A stretch of DNA of 64,000 nt from Gammaproteobacteria bacterium (GCA_014859375.1 JACUUH010000001.1:62001-126000); one strand, 5' to 3'. Shown: positions 1 through 10,374, numbered from the stretch's first letter. Notes: a model not told the origin generated them from the sequence alone. Program-made: numbers and translations.

Positions 1-303
1 AATGCTTTAGCTACTGTTAAAGATACTGAAGCTCTTAAATCTGCAGCTTCTGTTTTGGCTAAAGACGTGGCTTCTTTTAACTCACAGTTAACAGAGATTT
101 ATAACAAACATAAGGCTCGCACAGGTAACGCTGGACCTGAAGAGTTATTGGTGGTCTTATCTCTTGGTGAAGAGTATCACAATTGGTTGACAAATTATCA
201 GCAAGTAGTTCTACCGGTAATTGCTGATATCACGGCTTTATTTGATACAAGTTCTGTTGATAATACAGAACCTACCCCCGACAACAAAGAAACATCGCAT
301 TAA
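1..303 (+). CDS. Hypothetical protein, 5'-truncated by window edge
   Basis: The reading frame is open from the first base and ends TAA at 301-303, so the true start lies outside the window. About 100 residues are visible. They are helical and end in an acidic/polar tail rich in T, P, D and N. It sits 28 bp upstream of the gp26-like gene in the same orientation, which suggests a tail or baseplate assembly role by context only. No family recognised. Confidence 0.75.
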   Translation, partial: NALATVKDTEALKSAASVLAKDVASFNSQLTEIYNKHKARTGNAGPEELLVVLSLGEEYHNWLTNYQQVVLPVIADITALFDTSSVDNTEPTPDNKETSH

Positions 304-334
304 AAAAATTATGCTTCTTAAGGAGTAATTGATG
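302..334 (+). other. Ribosome-binding site and start region of the gp26-like gene
   Basis: AGGAG at 321-325 with ATG at 332 decides the start. The 28-bp gap after the upstream stop holds no other signal. Confidence 0.4.
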
Positions 335-2298
335 GATCAGGAAAACAAATTAGTTTCCGCTGAAGTTAAGGAGTCTGCGACTGAACAACCTGTAGTAGAA
401 AAAGTTGTTCTAGAGCAAGATCCAGTGGAAGTTACAGGCAGTAATGAAGATTTAACAGTAGCTCAGATTAGAGAAGCTATTCTAAACATCCCTAACGTTG
501 ACATTGACGAATTGGATAAGGTGGTTGAAAACTATCCTAAAATAGAAGCTACCAAAGGTGAAGAAGGTAAAGTTTGGGTGGCTTCTTACTTTGAAGGTAT
601 TAAAGCTTTACTCCAAGGGTCTTCTTTGTCTGAAGCTGTAAACAGATCTAATAGTGTCTGGAGACAAAAGGTAGAGCATGAAGGTGCTAAACTAGGTATC
701 TCAAAACCGGTTTATAAAGATATCGAATCTGGTGAAATTTCAGGTGAACGAGCTTTAGACTTAGTAGCGCGTTCTACAGACTTAGGTACAACAGTTACCG
801 TACCATTGTGGCATACGGGTATTTGGATTACATTACGTACCCCTACAGAACAAGATATGATAAACTTAGATGCTAGAATATCTGGAGAAAAGATTGCGCT
901 TGGTAGATACACCAGCGGTATGATCTTCTCCAATACTTCTGTGTACACTGCTAGCTATGCAATTAATTTCGTTCTTGAACGTGTGGTCGATTCAAGTATT
1001 AAAAACCTAACTGTGGATAATCTAAAGAAGATTATCAAAATAACGGACATTCCAACTTTATTATGGGGTATGGCATATGCTGTTCACCCTAACGGTTACG
1101 ATTATGCAAGAGCATGTAGTTCAAACCCTGGTAAATGTCAACATGTAGTGAGAGGTAAGATTAACCTTGGTAAGTTGTTCTGGACAGATACTGACTCACT
1201 TACACCTTGGCAGCGAAAGCATATGTCAGATAGAACCGGTAAGTTCACGTCGGATGACTTACTTAAATATGAGAAAGAACACCGTCGTGGTTCAGATCGC
1301 GTATTCTATTTAACAGGTGGATACATTAAAGGTAAACGCATTGGTATCAAACTTAAAGTTCCTAATATTAAAGAATATGAAAGAGCTGGTTTTAGATGGG
1401 TGGACGACATTGTCAATACAGCTACCGAAGCTGTTAGAGCCGATAGTAAGACAACCGATCTTGATGAGTTGATTTTCAACAATGCCAAAACAACTATATT
1501 AAGACAATACGCCCATTGGGTATCTGAGTTCTTGGTATACACTGAAGGCAATGAAGATAGTCATGTTACCATCAAAGATAAAGAAACCATGGAAAGTATC
1601 CTAAGTTCTATTTCATCTAACGATGCTTATTACGAGCGCTTCACAGATGAGATCAGAAAGTATATTGAAGATTCTACTATGGCTTTAATTGCTATACCTA
1701 AATATCCATGTCCTGTATGTGGTGGTGAACAACACACCGATGTAGGTGGTGAATTAGGTGGTAAGTCCCATCCTCATTTATTACCAATAGATGTGCTACA
1801 TACTTTTTTTATCCTTCTCGACCAACACACGTTCAAAGTGCTGGTAAGCAGGCAGACATCCCTTTAGACGATGGTCCTAATGGTCACGTCGTCTATAGTC
1901 GTTTCGGCTTAGTTGAGGAAGGTGTAAATGAGATTAATGAACTGATTAACACTGTTATTGATAAAGACTTAGATGCTATAAGTGTTCAGATACTCCTTAG
2001 AGAGGCGTACGAGACCACCTACGGCATCTACGATCATAACAACCCACCTGAGGGCGGTAATCCTTTAGATCTTGTCTTACACCGTTACAAGGAAGATTAC
2101 GACACCTATGGTTTGATGGATAGAACTATACGTGAGTATAAACTTAAAGATGTTTATAAACGTTTCGGACTTAACCTTGTTGAATTTCTCAATCTACCTC
2201 CAGCAATTGCTCAAAAGGTATTAGATATATCCGTTGAGGAGGCGCTGGTCGAGGGTAAAACTTATAAAGACATTCAAGATGAACTTGGTCTAAAATGA
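332..2298 (+). CDS. Baseplate hub (T4 gp26-like?) protein with probable -1 frameshift extension
   Basis: The start is ATG 332, six bases after AGGAG (321-325); an upstream TTG at 329 is less likely. The zero frame ends at 1867 (511 residues). Near its end is a CPVCGG motif followed by H-P-H and LPIDVLHTFF, reminiscent of the zinc-knuckle and FF end of T4 gp26-type baseplate proteins. At 1804-1810 the zero frame crosses T TTT TTT. A -1 slip there enters a frame that stays open to TAA 2296-2298, adding about 160 residues and giving about 655 in all. The extension has no good start or RBS of its own. Known parallels are lambda G/GT and P2 E/E' tail chaperones. A missing T in the homopolymer would look the same. 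The gp26 assignment is tentative. Confidence 0.7.
1804..1810 (+). promoter_or_regulatory. Candidate -1 ribosomal slippery heptamer (T TTT TTT)
   Basis: Seven consecutive T in register T-TTT-TTT relative to the gene starting at 332. Slipping back one base joins the two open frames without loss. I did not identify a convincing stem or pseudoknot immediately downstream by eye. A sequencing undercall of eight T is the main alternative. Confidence 0.5.
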
Positions 2299-2301
2299 AT
2301 A

Positions 2302-2334
2302 AATAGAGACAGTCCCATTGGGACTGTCTCTATT
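2302..2334. terminator. Bidirectional terminator hairpin between convergent genes
   Basis: A 15-bp perfect stem (302-316 of this kb pairing with 320-334) has an ATT loop. It lies exactly between the plus-strand gene ending at 2298 and the minus-strand gene ending at 2346, so it can serve both. Confidence 0.85.
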
Positions 2335-2345
2335 ACGTTTATTGT

Positions 2346-5252
2346 TTAAACTTCGTGTCTTACATAAACAACGTCTATGTCGTCTATTACTTTATACTTA
2401 CCATCAAGGTCTCTCATTAATCTCTTCCTAATAGAGCATCTATCAGTGTTATCAATAAGGGTAATGGCTGGTAAATTAAGTTTACCACCTAAACCTTCTA
2501 ACCCTATTGCTATTACATCTTCACCAGCACTGGCGGTTAATTTAGATATAATCTCATTAGTTGTTATTCTAGTTTTGGATAGTGTTTCTGAGATGATGCT
2601 AATGGCAAGTTTTCTCAACACTTCTCTTAAGTAACTATCGTTGTAACCTTCATTGTTTAAATAGTAGGTAACAACAAAAGACTGTTCTAAGTCCATGTAT
2701 CTAACTTCACCATCTAGAATACTAACTCTTCCAGATCCAGCGGTACGTTGAGGATAAAGATATAAGTCTGTCTGTTCAAGAGTCCATTTTCTAAAATCAG
2801 ATATGTCGTTATCCAACCATCCAATAATAGTTTCCGGCAGTTCTTTAAGATAGTTAACATCACTAATCTCGTCAACAAATCTATATCTAGCGTCTACTAA
2901 GAATAAATCGCTTTCACGTTTGAAAGTTCTTTCATCCAACATGATTAGGTTACCATCGGAATCTCTAATTGGGTCACCAACTCTATACTTTATAACGTGG
3001 TTACCCTCGGAGTCTAATACAGGATCACCTTTAGCATGTAATATGTTGTAAACTAGATTACCATTCACATCCTTACTTATTAAAACAGATCCAGTTACAG
3101 GATCTCTCTCGTACACATTAGACTCGTAGTATGCGTAGATATCTTCTTCATACCTACGATATTCTCTACCGCTTAGAATAGTTCTGTAGTTAGACCAGAA
3201 GCCTTCTAAGTGTTTACCTAAGGTTAAACCTATTCTCTCATGTGAGACACCTGATACGTTAGCACCTAGTAAGAACTCAGGACCTTGATAGATAAGACCT
3301 GTATCCGCCACACCTTCAACCGTGTAATCCTTAACATAGTAAACCAAGTTATACTTAGCGTTAAGATCCACTCTGTAACTTCTAGTCTCATTTGGATACA
3401 TGTTAAAGTTAGTTAAGAGAATATGATTGTTTTGAGTAATATCGAAGTCAGACTCTAAATAGAATTCAAATACTCTCTCATCACCTTTTCTACCTTTAAA
3501 CACACCATTTAAGAATACATCTCTTTTCTCAGCATAGGGTCTAAAGCTTAGTTGTGGTAAAATAGCTTCGTCATCCATTTCTTTAACCAAATCACCACTT
3601 CTAGTAATTACTTGTAGAACATAACCTGTATCAATTCTTTCAATGGATAAAGAAGAAGTGTTCACATACAAACCTAGGTTAGGATTCTCCTGTATGAATT
3701 CTTTCGAAGTAATGCTAGAATTATCTAGGTAATAGTTTCTGGTTTCGAAGTAATCACCGTTTGCATCATAAACTTGATGGAAGGGACTGTATAGATAACC
3801 AGAAGAGTTTACTCTATTAATGAGCTCATCCCCAGATAAACTTTCTAACTCATCCCTCTCTTCATTAGGTAATGGTTTAATAACACCATTATCACTTTTG
3901 TATAAAACATCAGATGTTAGAGTAAGTCTTGACCCGTTGTCTATAACACCCCTAACGTTAGAAAGGTTTTCATAAGTTTCTTGCAGAGGAGAGATAACGC
4001 AACCTGCGCCAGCTATGGTATTACCACTTCTAGGAGTAGGTAGTCTTCTAGTAGCTAAATAGATTCTATTAGTTACATTATCGACATCTTTAATAGCCGT
4101 GTATCCCATGTTACTTAAACGCGTAGATAACTGTACATCTGTTATTGGTAACTGTGAGTCACCTAGTGAGTTTGTAATAACTCTTTCTCTTAACTGTTCA
4201 AAAGTAAGAGCATTGCCTCCTCCGTTAACTACGTTATCGCTGAACACAGCCATGTCACTGAAAGTGGACAAAGGAGCTGAGTACTTACCTAATTCTTCAC
4301 CATTATCAATGTCTCTCCACGCTGCACCGAAAGAGTTAATCTCATAGTTCTCTAATAAAACATCTAGAGGTCCTTTGGTAGTATACATATCTACTCTAAT
4401 GTCACCAGATAGAAGACCATTAGTAACGTATATTTGAGGTACGGTTACCTTTAGTCTGTCATTCATGACTTTTAAAACTACGGTAGGTTCAGTTGGGTCG
4501 TATACCTGATCACTGTGTGTAGTTCTAATTTCTCTCCATTCGCCGTTAGTGCGTTTTCTATAAACACGGCAGTGATAATATTGATCCACTATAGGGAAGG
4601 ACTTGGAGTAGGACGTAGCCAGACTTAATTGAGCGTAGTAAGGGGTTACTTTAAATTGATTAACTGGAACTTCTACTCTCACGTATTCTTTATTCTCAAC
4701 TCTAACCATATACCACTCTACCATGTTACTTTCCATAACTTGTAAAGGAGATGGTTTGGTTACATCGTAGACTACCTGAATACCGCCGTGGTTCATAACT
4801 CTAAGTTCAATCGGATATTCAATAGTAAAAGCCATGTCAGCTACACCGAATTCAGTGTTTCTAGGTATTACTATTTTCCTAACACCTCGAACCTCACTAT
4901 CTACAGCTTTCTGAATGAGTTCTTCTTTATTAAACAGTAGAATAAACTTAGTTCTACTAGGTGAGGCAAATCTACTAATGTAATCTTTATCTGACATATG
5001 CAAATAAAGCTCTTCTTCATTCATTGCCATGGATGGGTAAATTTGTCTGGTTAAAGCTTCGGCGTTAGCCATTGCTGACGACCCAATCACAGCAGCAGTT
5101 TCCATCATGAATACAAATGGATTACTGGGATCTACTATATCCAACGATCCATTAGTAACTTCTTCTAGAGTTTGTAAACTTAATCTTTGAATAGCAGCAG
5201 GGTTATACCTAACCTCATTTACTTTATCCAATAAAACTTTAATATCAGACAT
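2346..5252 (-). CDS. Putative baseplate wedge protein (T4 gp6 / gpJ-like)
   Basis: 968 residues. The N-terminal ~120 residues (YNPAAIQRLSLQTLEEVTNG, then VDPSNPFVFMMETAAV and AEALTRQIYPSMA) have the style of gp6/gpJ-type baseplate wedge proteins, which assemble the ring around the tail hub. The remainder is beta-rich with many short repeats of D-x-D/N-G type (residues ~720-780). It shares one base with the stop of the upstream gene at 5252, so the pair is a two-gene minus-strand operon. The specific homology was recognised by pattern only and should be treated as provisional. Confidence 0.6.
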   Translation of the reverse strand: MSDIKVLLDKVNEVRYNPAAIQRLSLQTLEEVTNGSLDIVDPSNPFVFMMETAAVIGSSAMANAEALTRQIYPSMAMNEEELYLHMSDKDYISRFASPSRTKFILLFNKEELIQKAVDSEVRGVRKIVIPRNTEFGVADMAFTIEYPIELRVMNHGGIQVVYDVTKPSPLQVMESNMVEWYMVRVENKEYVRVEVPVNQFKVTPYYAQLSLATSYSKSFPIVDQYYHCRVYRKRTNGEWREIRTTHSDQVYDPTEPTVVLKVMNDRLKVTVPQIYVTNGLLSGDIRVDMYTTKGPLDVLLENYEINSFGAAWRDIDNGEELGKYSAPLSTFSDMAVFSDNVVNGGGNALTFEQLRERVITNSLGDSQLPITDVQLSTRLSNMGYTAIKDVDNVTNRIYLATRRLPTPRSGNTIAGAGCVISPLQETYENLSNVRGVIDNGSRLTLTSDVLYKSDNGVIKPLPNEERDELESLSGDELINRVNSSGYLYSPFHQVYDANGDYFETRNYYLDNSSITSKEFIQENPNLGLYVNTSSLSIERIDTGYVLQVITRSGDLVKEMDDEAILPQLSFRPYAEKRDVFLNGVFKGRKGDERVFEFYLESDFDITQNNHILLTNFNMYPNETRSYRVDLNAKYNLVYYVKDYTVEGVADTGLIYQGPEFLLGANVSGVSHERIGLTLGKHLEGFWSNYRTILSGREYRRYEEDIYAYYESNVYERDPVTGSVLISKDVNGNLVYNILHAKGDPVLDSEGNHVIKYRVGDPIRDSDGNLIMLDERTFKRESDLFLVDARYRFVDEISDVNYLKELPETIIGWLDNDISDFRKWTLEQTDLYLYPQRTAGSGRVSILDGEVRYMDLEQSFVVTYYLNNEGYNDSYLREVLRKLAISIISETLSKTRITTNEIISKLTASAGEDVIAIGLEGLGGKLNLPAITLIDNTDRCSIRKRLMRDLDGKYKVIDDIDVVYVRHEV

Positions 5253-6403
5253 TAGATTATACCTTTTTGTTTTAATTCGTTTATAGCCATTGTGTATTCA
5301 CTCTTGGTGGTCCACCACTCTAACTCCATGGTGTCAGGATTTATCCTAGGGTATAGAGAATAATTTAGTAGATTCATTAATGTTCTACCGATAGCGCCAT
5401 ATTTTGGATTGACACTGAAATTACCGTCGTCTCCATAACTTTCCGTATCACTTATCTGAACCATTAGATGATTTCTATTGTTACTTTTGTCAGACATAGA
5501 CGGAAACTTGTTAACGACAGTCTGGTTGAACTCTTTAACTAATATAGGGTCTAAGTAATTGACGCCCATACATCTAAACGGGATTGAGATCTGATCATTA
5601 TCCTGGTTATAGTTAGTTTCATTACTATAGTTAAATGAAGCCCCCAATGGAGCCGCCAATGGAAAGGCTGCACCACACGCAGCTATCTTCTGCACGTACT
5701 TATATGTCTCGTCCATTACGAGTCTATATATCCTAGTGTTGTAGTCTATTTCATTTTCTAAAATCAGATCTGGGTAAGGTACCATGGTGCCATCATAAAC
5801 CATTGACTGATAGGTAACCCACACCGCAAAAAGTAATGTTATAGGATCACCTTGTATATTTCTAAAATTAGCTGTGATATCAAAAGTGTTAAAAATATGC
5901 GTTGTACCGTCTACCATACTGTAGGATTCTTTATAAACTCCTTCTTTAGATGTGTAGGTGTCAGCCACTATATCCGGCCACCCGCTTATATTAATTAAGT
6001 TGTTGGTCAACACAGGTAGAAATGCCTGTCTATAATTAAAGATCTCTGATTTTATAGACTGTTGCCCTTGCCTTTCCCCTCTGGGGTCAAGCATACATCT
6101 AAGGGCTCTTGCCATGCTTTTAGTATCATCCGTTAATAATGGTGTTAACATTCTGTTCATTGCTAAATTGTCATAAGACATATTTAGATCTGGACGAGTG
6201 AAAAAAGTATATCCATAAGAGTCTTGATTTTTAGGAGCAGGTGTCCCGCTAAGATTTAAGTTAATTCCTCTTAAGTTATCGGATTGTGCAGAAGATAAAC
6301 TCCCAACCCCGTTTAACTTAGATGCGAAGTCAACGTCTTTTTTTCTTGCACTGGGTAAAGAACTTCTTTGTTTATTTTTTAGTCGTTCTAATTCATTACT
6401 CAT
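5252..6403 (-). CDS. Putative virion structural protein
   Basis: About 383 residues. I prefer ATG at 6403 because GGTGAT precedes it at good spacing; an in-frame ATG at 6415 would add MVIT. The N-terminus is basic and disordered (KNKQRSSLPSARKK), and the rest is a mixed fold with an internal hydrophobic segment (AAFPLAAPLGASF). It is first in the minus-strand pair with the baseplate wedge candidate and is probably its partner. No family recognised. Its start is only 36 bp from the divergent plus-strand start at 6440, so its promoter must lie largely inside that gene. Confidence 0.65.
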   Translation of the reverse strand: MSNELERLKNKQRSSLPSARKKDVDFASKLNGVGSLSSAQSDNLRGINLNLSGTPAPKNQDSYGYTFFTRPDLNMSYDNLAMNRMLTPLLTDDTKSMARALRCMLDPRGERQGQQSIKSEIFNYRQAFLPVLTNNLINISGWPDIVADTYTSKEGVYKESYSMVDGTTHIFNTFDITANFRNIQGDPITLLFAVWVTYQSMVYDGTMVPYPDLILENEIDYNTRIYRLVMDETYKYVQKIAACGAAFPLAAPLGASFNYSNETNYNQDNDQISIPFRCMGVNYLDPILVKEFNQTVVNKFPSMSDKSNNRNHLMVQISDTESYGDDGNFSVNPKYGAIGRTLMNLLNYSLYPRINPDTMELEWWTTKSEYTMAINELKQKGII

Positions 6404-6439
6404 TGTTATCACCATCGCTTAAAAGGATTGAAAAATAAA

Positions 6440-7534
6440 ATGTCAAAAGAAATCGCTAAAGATATCGGTTTAGCTTTTGTTGCTAAATTACCCGATCTTA
6501 TCAGGGATCATGATACTGACTCATTAATTGAGTTTACTAAACCCACCCGAGTGGAACCTATCGTCTTGTTAGATGATAAGGTAGTGAACTTATCGTACAC
6601 CCCAGACATCCTTCAGTCTTTAACTAACATTTTTGCAGGATATTATCTGCAGGCTGTGGCACTGTCTGTGAATGTAGGTAATGTTAACGTTATTGGGTTA
6701 CTCGATAGATTAAACCCAAATAGAGACTTTAACAGAAATGCCGCTGGTTCAGTAATTAATTCAAGTCTAAGAACAGCATTCGAATCAGCCGAGGCTTATG
6801 AACACGGCTTGCCTGTACCTGGTCAACCTATTGGCCTTGAGCACTTCGGTATTGAATCTGACCGTATTTCATCTTCTAAAGACTCTATTAAATTAGCTAT
6901 GGATGTCAATAATTTATCCACAGGTAAATTGTTGGAAGTGGAAATTGAAAGCGAAGGTAAAAAAGCCACCTTCCCTATAGCTTTAAGAGTTATACCTACC
7001 TCTGCTCCATCTGATGGCATTGTTCATCTATTGTCTTTAGGACGTAAAGATAAGTCCGTGAAAGAAAGATGGCATGCTTGGAGATCTGGGCAGATAGAAT
7101 TTATCAGAGATTTTGTCTTTGCTCAAGACTTAATTGACGATCATAAAAAGGGTCTAATTAAAGATACTACAGGTTTGTTTGAAGATTCATTAAAACGTAG
7201 AAGTAAGAATTTCTTATCTACTGTTTTATCAGGTAATGTTTCTGTAGCCACAGCCTCTAACATCATTGTGATCACTGAGTCTACTAAGAAGGCCATTGAA
7301 AGAAACATTGGTGGTAGAATCAAAGATTTTAAAACTAGAGAAGCTATCTTTAAAACCACTTACACTATGTTGTTAGTTGTTGTTGACCCTGAATGGGAGG
7401 CGGTAACTATTTACCACAGAAGTATAGAAACACCTACTGAAGTTTCAGCGTCAGATATGAAAAATCCTAAAAAGGGAAATGACATTACTGATATTTTGAA
7501 AGCTTACCAGTTAGGTAATAGTCCAAGTCTATAA
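6440..7534 (+). CDS. Putative virion structural protein
   Basis: 364 residues from ATG 6440, with AAGGA at 6423-6427 as RBS; a TTG at 6428 overlaps that RBS and is unlikely. A mixed alpha/beta protein. A long basic helical region (~residues 205-300) includes GRKDKSVKERWHAWRSGQ and ends before a beta-strand segment TYTMLLVVVDPEWEAVTIYH. First gene of a plus-strand structural operon (to 9034). Function not recognised. Confidence 0.65.
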   Translation: MSKEIAKDIGLAFVAKLPDLIRDHDTDSLIEFTKPTRVEPIVLLDDKVVNLSYTPDILQSLTNIFAGYYLQAVALSVNVGNVNVIGLLDRLNPNRDFNRNAAGSVINSSLRTAFESAEAYEHGLPVPGQPIGLEHFGIESDRISSSKDSIKLAMDVNNLSTGKLLEVEIESEGKKATFPIALRVIPTSAPSDGIVHLLSLGRKDKSVKERWHAWRSGQIEFIRDFVFAQDLIDDHKKGLIKDTTGLFEDSLKRRSKNFLSTVLSGNVSVATASNIIVITESTKKAIERNIGGRIKDFKTREAIFKTTYTMLLVVVDPEWEAVTIYHRSIETPTEVSASDMKNPKKGNDITDILKAYQLGNSPSL

Positions 7535-7544
7535 GGGGTATAAG

Positions 7545-8444
7545 ATGTCAGGAATTGGAAATTTTGTAAAATCACTTGTACCTAGTTTGGAGAAATCAAG
7601 GATTGAGGAGGACTTAAGAGTTATTAAGGAAGATATTCTTAATAATACATTACCTCCTTATGAAGCCGCAGTAGACCATTTCACTAGAGATAAATTTATT
7701 TCTAGAGAAGTTAAAGAGTTTGATAAAACCTTTGGTCGTCATGCTAAGTTAAACGTTGCTGGTTATAAGAACTATTTAGAAGCTATCCAGAAGTCTTTGC
7801 TTGTCGCTGCTGAAACAGTACAGGCGTTAGACGATGATTTGGATAAGTACTTCTCTAAAGACAACGCTTCGGCTTCTACCACTTACGCTAAAGCTAATAT
7901 CTTAAAGTTAATCGCAGTAATTGACTTTGCTAACAGATATAGCAGAAGACTGTTAATGTGGACTTACCATAATGAGCAGTTAGCAAGCGGTGTTAACTTG
8001 AATGATCCTTTCTCTAAAGCTGAAAACGAGTACATGATTGCTAATAGAAATAATTATTTCTTTGCACTAAAAGTAATCTCTACAAAAACTAAAGACGTGG
8101 TTAATCTAATTAAAGCTATACCAAACGTCATTGTAGTGCCAGAAGAAGTGGAAGTAGTTAAAAGTACTTTAGGTAATAAAATCGATCCATTGTCGGTAGG
8201 TATTTTACCTGAGAAGATCAACTTTATTTACGGTATCAGAAAGGTATTTGCTGAATGGCAGGTTTCTCGATATAAAGCTTCGGTTGAAGAGAAAAGAGCT
8301 CTGGAGTATAGACTCTTGGCACTAAAAGAAGCTAGGGAAGATGGCGTCGTAGATGCTAAGTTAGAACAAGAAATCGAATATAGCGAAAATAGACTTAGAA
8401 AGTTGTTACACAAAATCGCTAAGTTTGAGGAGGAGTTAGAATGA
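7545..8444 (+). CDS. Hypothetical helical protein of the structural operon
   Basis: 299 residues, almost wholly alpha-helical. Its C-terminal ~70 residues are strongly charged heptad-like sequence (EEKRALEYRLLALKEAREDG onward), suggesting a coiled coil. It follows the preceding gene by 10 bp and overlaps the next by ATGA (8441-8444), so translation is probably coupled. No family recognised. Confidence 0.65.
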   Translation: MSGIGNFVKSLVPSLEKSRIEEDLRVIKEDILNNTLPPYEAAVDHFTRDKFISREVKEFDKTFGRHAKLNVAGYKNYLEAIQKSLLVAAETVQALDDDLDKYFSKDNASASTTYAKANILKLIAVIDFANRYSRRLLMWTYHNEQLASGVNLNDPFSKAENEYMIANRNNYFFALKVISTKTKDVVNLIKAIPNVIVVPEEVEVVKSTLGNKIDPLSVGILPEKINFIYGIRKVFAEWQVSRYKASVEEKRALEYRLLALKEAREDGVVDAKLEQEIEYSENRLRKLLHKIAKFEEELE

Positions 8445-9034
8445 ACCCCACCGCTGCTCATACGGTTAACCGCGAAGATTCTCTGTGGTACACACCCAAT
8501 GGTTTTTATATTAAAGACCCTAAGAAATTCGAAGACGGTGTCATTAAGGAATATTTAAGACAAGCCTCTGAGAGTGAAAGGTTTAGGAATAGCTGGGAAT
8601 TCAAAAAGTTTGCCATCGCTTACGTTAAAGAAATCCTAACTGTCGATTCGATGGGTCTTATTACAACATGGGTTCGATCTAACGCTAGGGCGGACACACC
8701 GCTTACAGGTAAACGTTTAGACTTCTTAATCGACACCATGTCTTTTGTAAACACCGGTAAAAGAAAAATATCAATTATTAATTGGAATGATCTAATACCT
8801 AACCTATATGACTACGATGTTAATATACAAAAATCTAAGTCATTGTATGGCGATGTAAAACATTTAGAGGAAATAACTCCTCGATGCAGTGTATCTGAAT
8901 TTATCACTAGATGGTGTTCTCACCCTGATGGATTCAATGATATGGTTCAATTCATTAGAATTACGACTCCTTACGACGAGCCAAAGCCGGAAAAGAGATC
9001 AAGTTCTACTGGGTTGAATATTAAACTTGTTTAA
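8441..9034 (+). CDS. Hypothetical protein of the structural operon
   Basis: 197 residues. The start ATG overlaps the upstream TGA and is preceded by GAGGAGGAG within the upstream gene. The C-terminus ends in a polar basic tail (KPEKRSSSTGLNIKLV). Last gene of the block that precedes the inner-head paralogs. Function not recognised. Confidence 0.65.
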   Translation: MNPTAAHTVNREDSLWYTPNGFYIKDPKKFEDGVIKEYLRQASESERFRNSWEFKKFAIAYVKEILTVDSMGLITTWVRSNARADTPLTGKRLDFLIDTMSFVNTGKRKISIINWNDLIPNLYDYDVNIQKSKSLYGDVKHLEEITPRCSVSEFITRWCSHPDGFNDMVQFIRITTPYDEPKPEKRSSSTGLNIKLV

Positions 9035-9087
9035 TTAAAATTTTGAGAAATCAAATAACTAACGTTAGTTATAGGAGTAATAAAAAT

Positions 9088-10374
9088 ATGGCACGTGCTT
9101 TATTAAAACAATATTTGGTAGCTTCATTAGAATCAGATGAACCGAATCCTGAAGAAGTAGAAGAAGTAGAAGAAGAATCTGGTGTTGAGTCTCTAGAATA
9201 CGCAACTCTTGAAGTTGAAGAAGCTGGTGAAGAAGTAGAAGAAGTTATGCAAGACATCGAAGATCTTGAAGAAGTAGAAGAAGGTTTGGAAGCTATTGTT
9301 GCTGACCTAGAAGCTTCACTTGAACAAGGTGGCCTTGATCCAGTTGCGGCAGTATTCGCCACACACGCTATCTCAGCATACACTGCTCGTTTAGGCGTAG
9401 AATCAGCCGACTTGATTCCTTCAGTTGAATCTTTCGGTGGTGACACTACCCGCACAGTTTCTACTGAATCTGCTATGGATAAGGTAAAAGATACCATCAA
9501 GAAAATTTGGGCTACCATTAAAGCAGCTATGGAAAAAGCGGCAAAAGCTATTGCAGATTTCTTTGCTAAGATTTTCGGTGGCGTTAAGAAATTGGAAGCT
9601 CGTTCTAAAGCTTTGAAAGCTAAGATTGCTGAAGTTAAGAAAGCTGGCGGTAAAGCTGGCGACATTAAAGTTCCTAATGCCGCTACACTAGCCGTTGGTG
9701 ACAAAGTAGACGTTAAGTCAATCACAGACGGTTTAACTGCACTTAATGATACAGTTAAAGCTGTGGCTGGTGGATATACTGACGAAGTAACTAAAGCTAC
9801 TGAAAGCATGCCTGGTCTAGTAGCTGCTTGGATGGGTGCATCTGAAGAAGAAGCTCCTGCTAAGAAAGAAGCTGTGGATAAAGCCTATGATAGTGCACTT
9901 GCTTCTTTAGAGAAAGTATCTGGTGAAGTTGTATCCGGTAATAAGACCATTGCTGTTAAAGAAGGTAAAGTTTCTTTAGAAGCTGCGGAAGGTAAAGGTT
10001 TCACTGGTGATGCTTCAATGACTGCATTGAGTACAGCTGAAATGGAATCAGTATTGAAAGCTGTTGACGAACTAGTTGATTACATGGGCAAGCGTAAAGC
10101 TGCTATTGATAAACTATCTAAAGCTCGTCAAGAAGTTATCAAGAAACTTGATGCTGAATTCAAGAAAGAACCTAAGCACCCAGGTAAAGATGTTAATGCT
10201 GTTATGAAAGGTGCTCAGAAAGAAGTGTCTGCCATTACTTCTTCTGTTGCCGGTCACGCTTTCTCTGTAGCTCGCTCTGCTTTGGCGTTGGTAGAAGTTT
10301 CTGCTAACTCTTACAAAGCTGAAGACGATAAGAAAGAAGGTGAAGAAAAGCCAGCTGAAGGCGATGACAAATAA
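9088..10374 (+). CDS. Inner-head-type protein paralog 1 with acidic propeptide
   Basis: 428 residues from ATG 9088, ten bases after AGGAG; the frame is open further upstream but lacks an RBS there. The N-terminus (ALLKQY) resembles the LLxKY segment of its paralogs. Residues ~18-80 are extremely acidic (long E/V/D runs), like a scaffold propeptide. S-V-E at ~112-114 and S-T-E at ~125-127 sit just before an amphipathic helix (~129-165) containing IKKIWATIK and FFAKIF. The C-terminal half is helical and lysine-rich. In phiKZ-type phages head proteins are cut after S-x-E, so residues 1-127 may be removed. Codon choice (GCT, GAA, AAA, GTT) is more uniform than in neighbours, suggesting high expression. 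Confidence 0.7.
   Translation: MARALLKQYLVASLESDEPNPEEVEEVEEESGVESLEYATLEVEEAGEEVEEVMQDIEDLEEVEEGLEAIVADLEASLEQGGLDPVAAVFATHAISAYTARLGVESADLIPSVESFGGDTTRTVSTESAMDKVKDTIKKIWATIKAAMEKAAKAIADFFAKIFGGVKKLEARSKALKAKIAEVKKAGGKAGDIKVPNAATLAVGDKVDVKSITDGLTALNDTVKAVAGGYTDEVTKATESMPGLVAAWMGASEEEAPAKKEAVDKAYDSALASLEKVSGEVVSGNKTIAVKEGKVSLEAAEGKGFTGDASMTALSTAEMESVLKAVDELVDYMGKRKAAIDKLSKARQEVIKKLDAEFKKEPKHPGKDVNAVMKGAQKEVSAITSSVAGHAFSVARSALALVEVSANSYKAEDDKKEGEEKPAEGDDK

Noticed and set aside
9069-9809. Long open frame of 246 codons on the minus strand inside inner-head paralog 1
   Set aside because: It mirrors the E/A/K-rich codons of the plus-strand gene (Ser/Ala/Thr-rich shadow), has no RBS context, and the forward gene has strong motif support.
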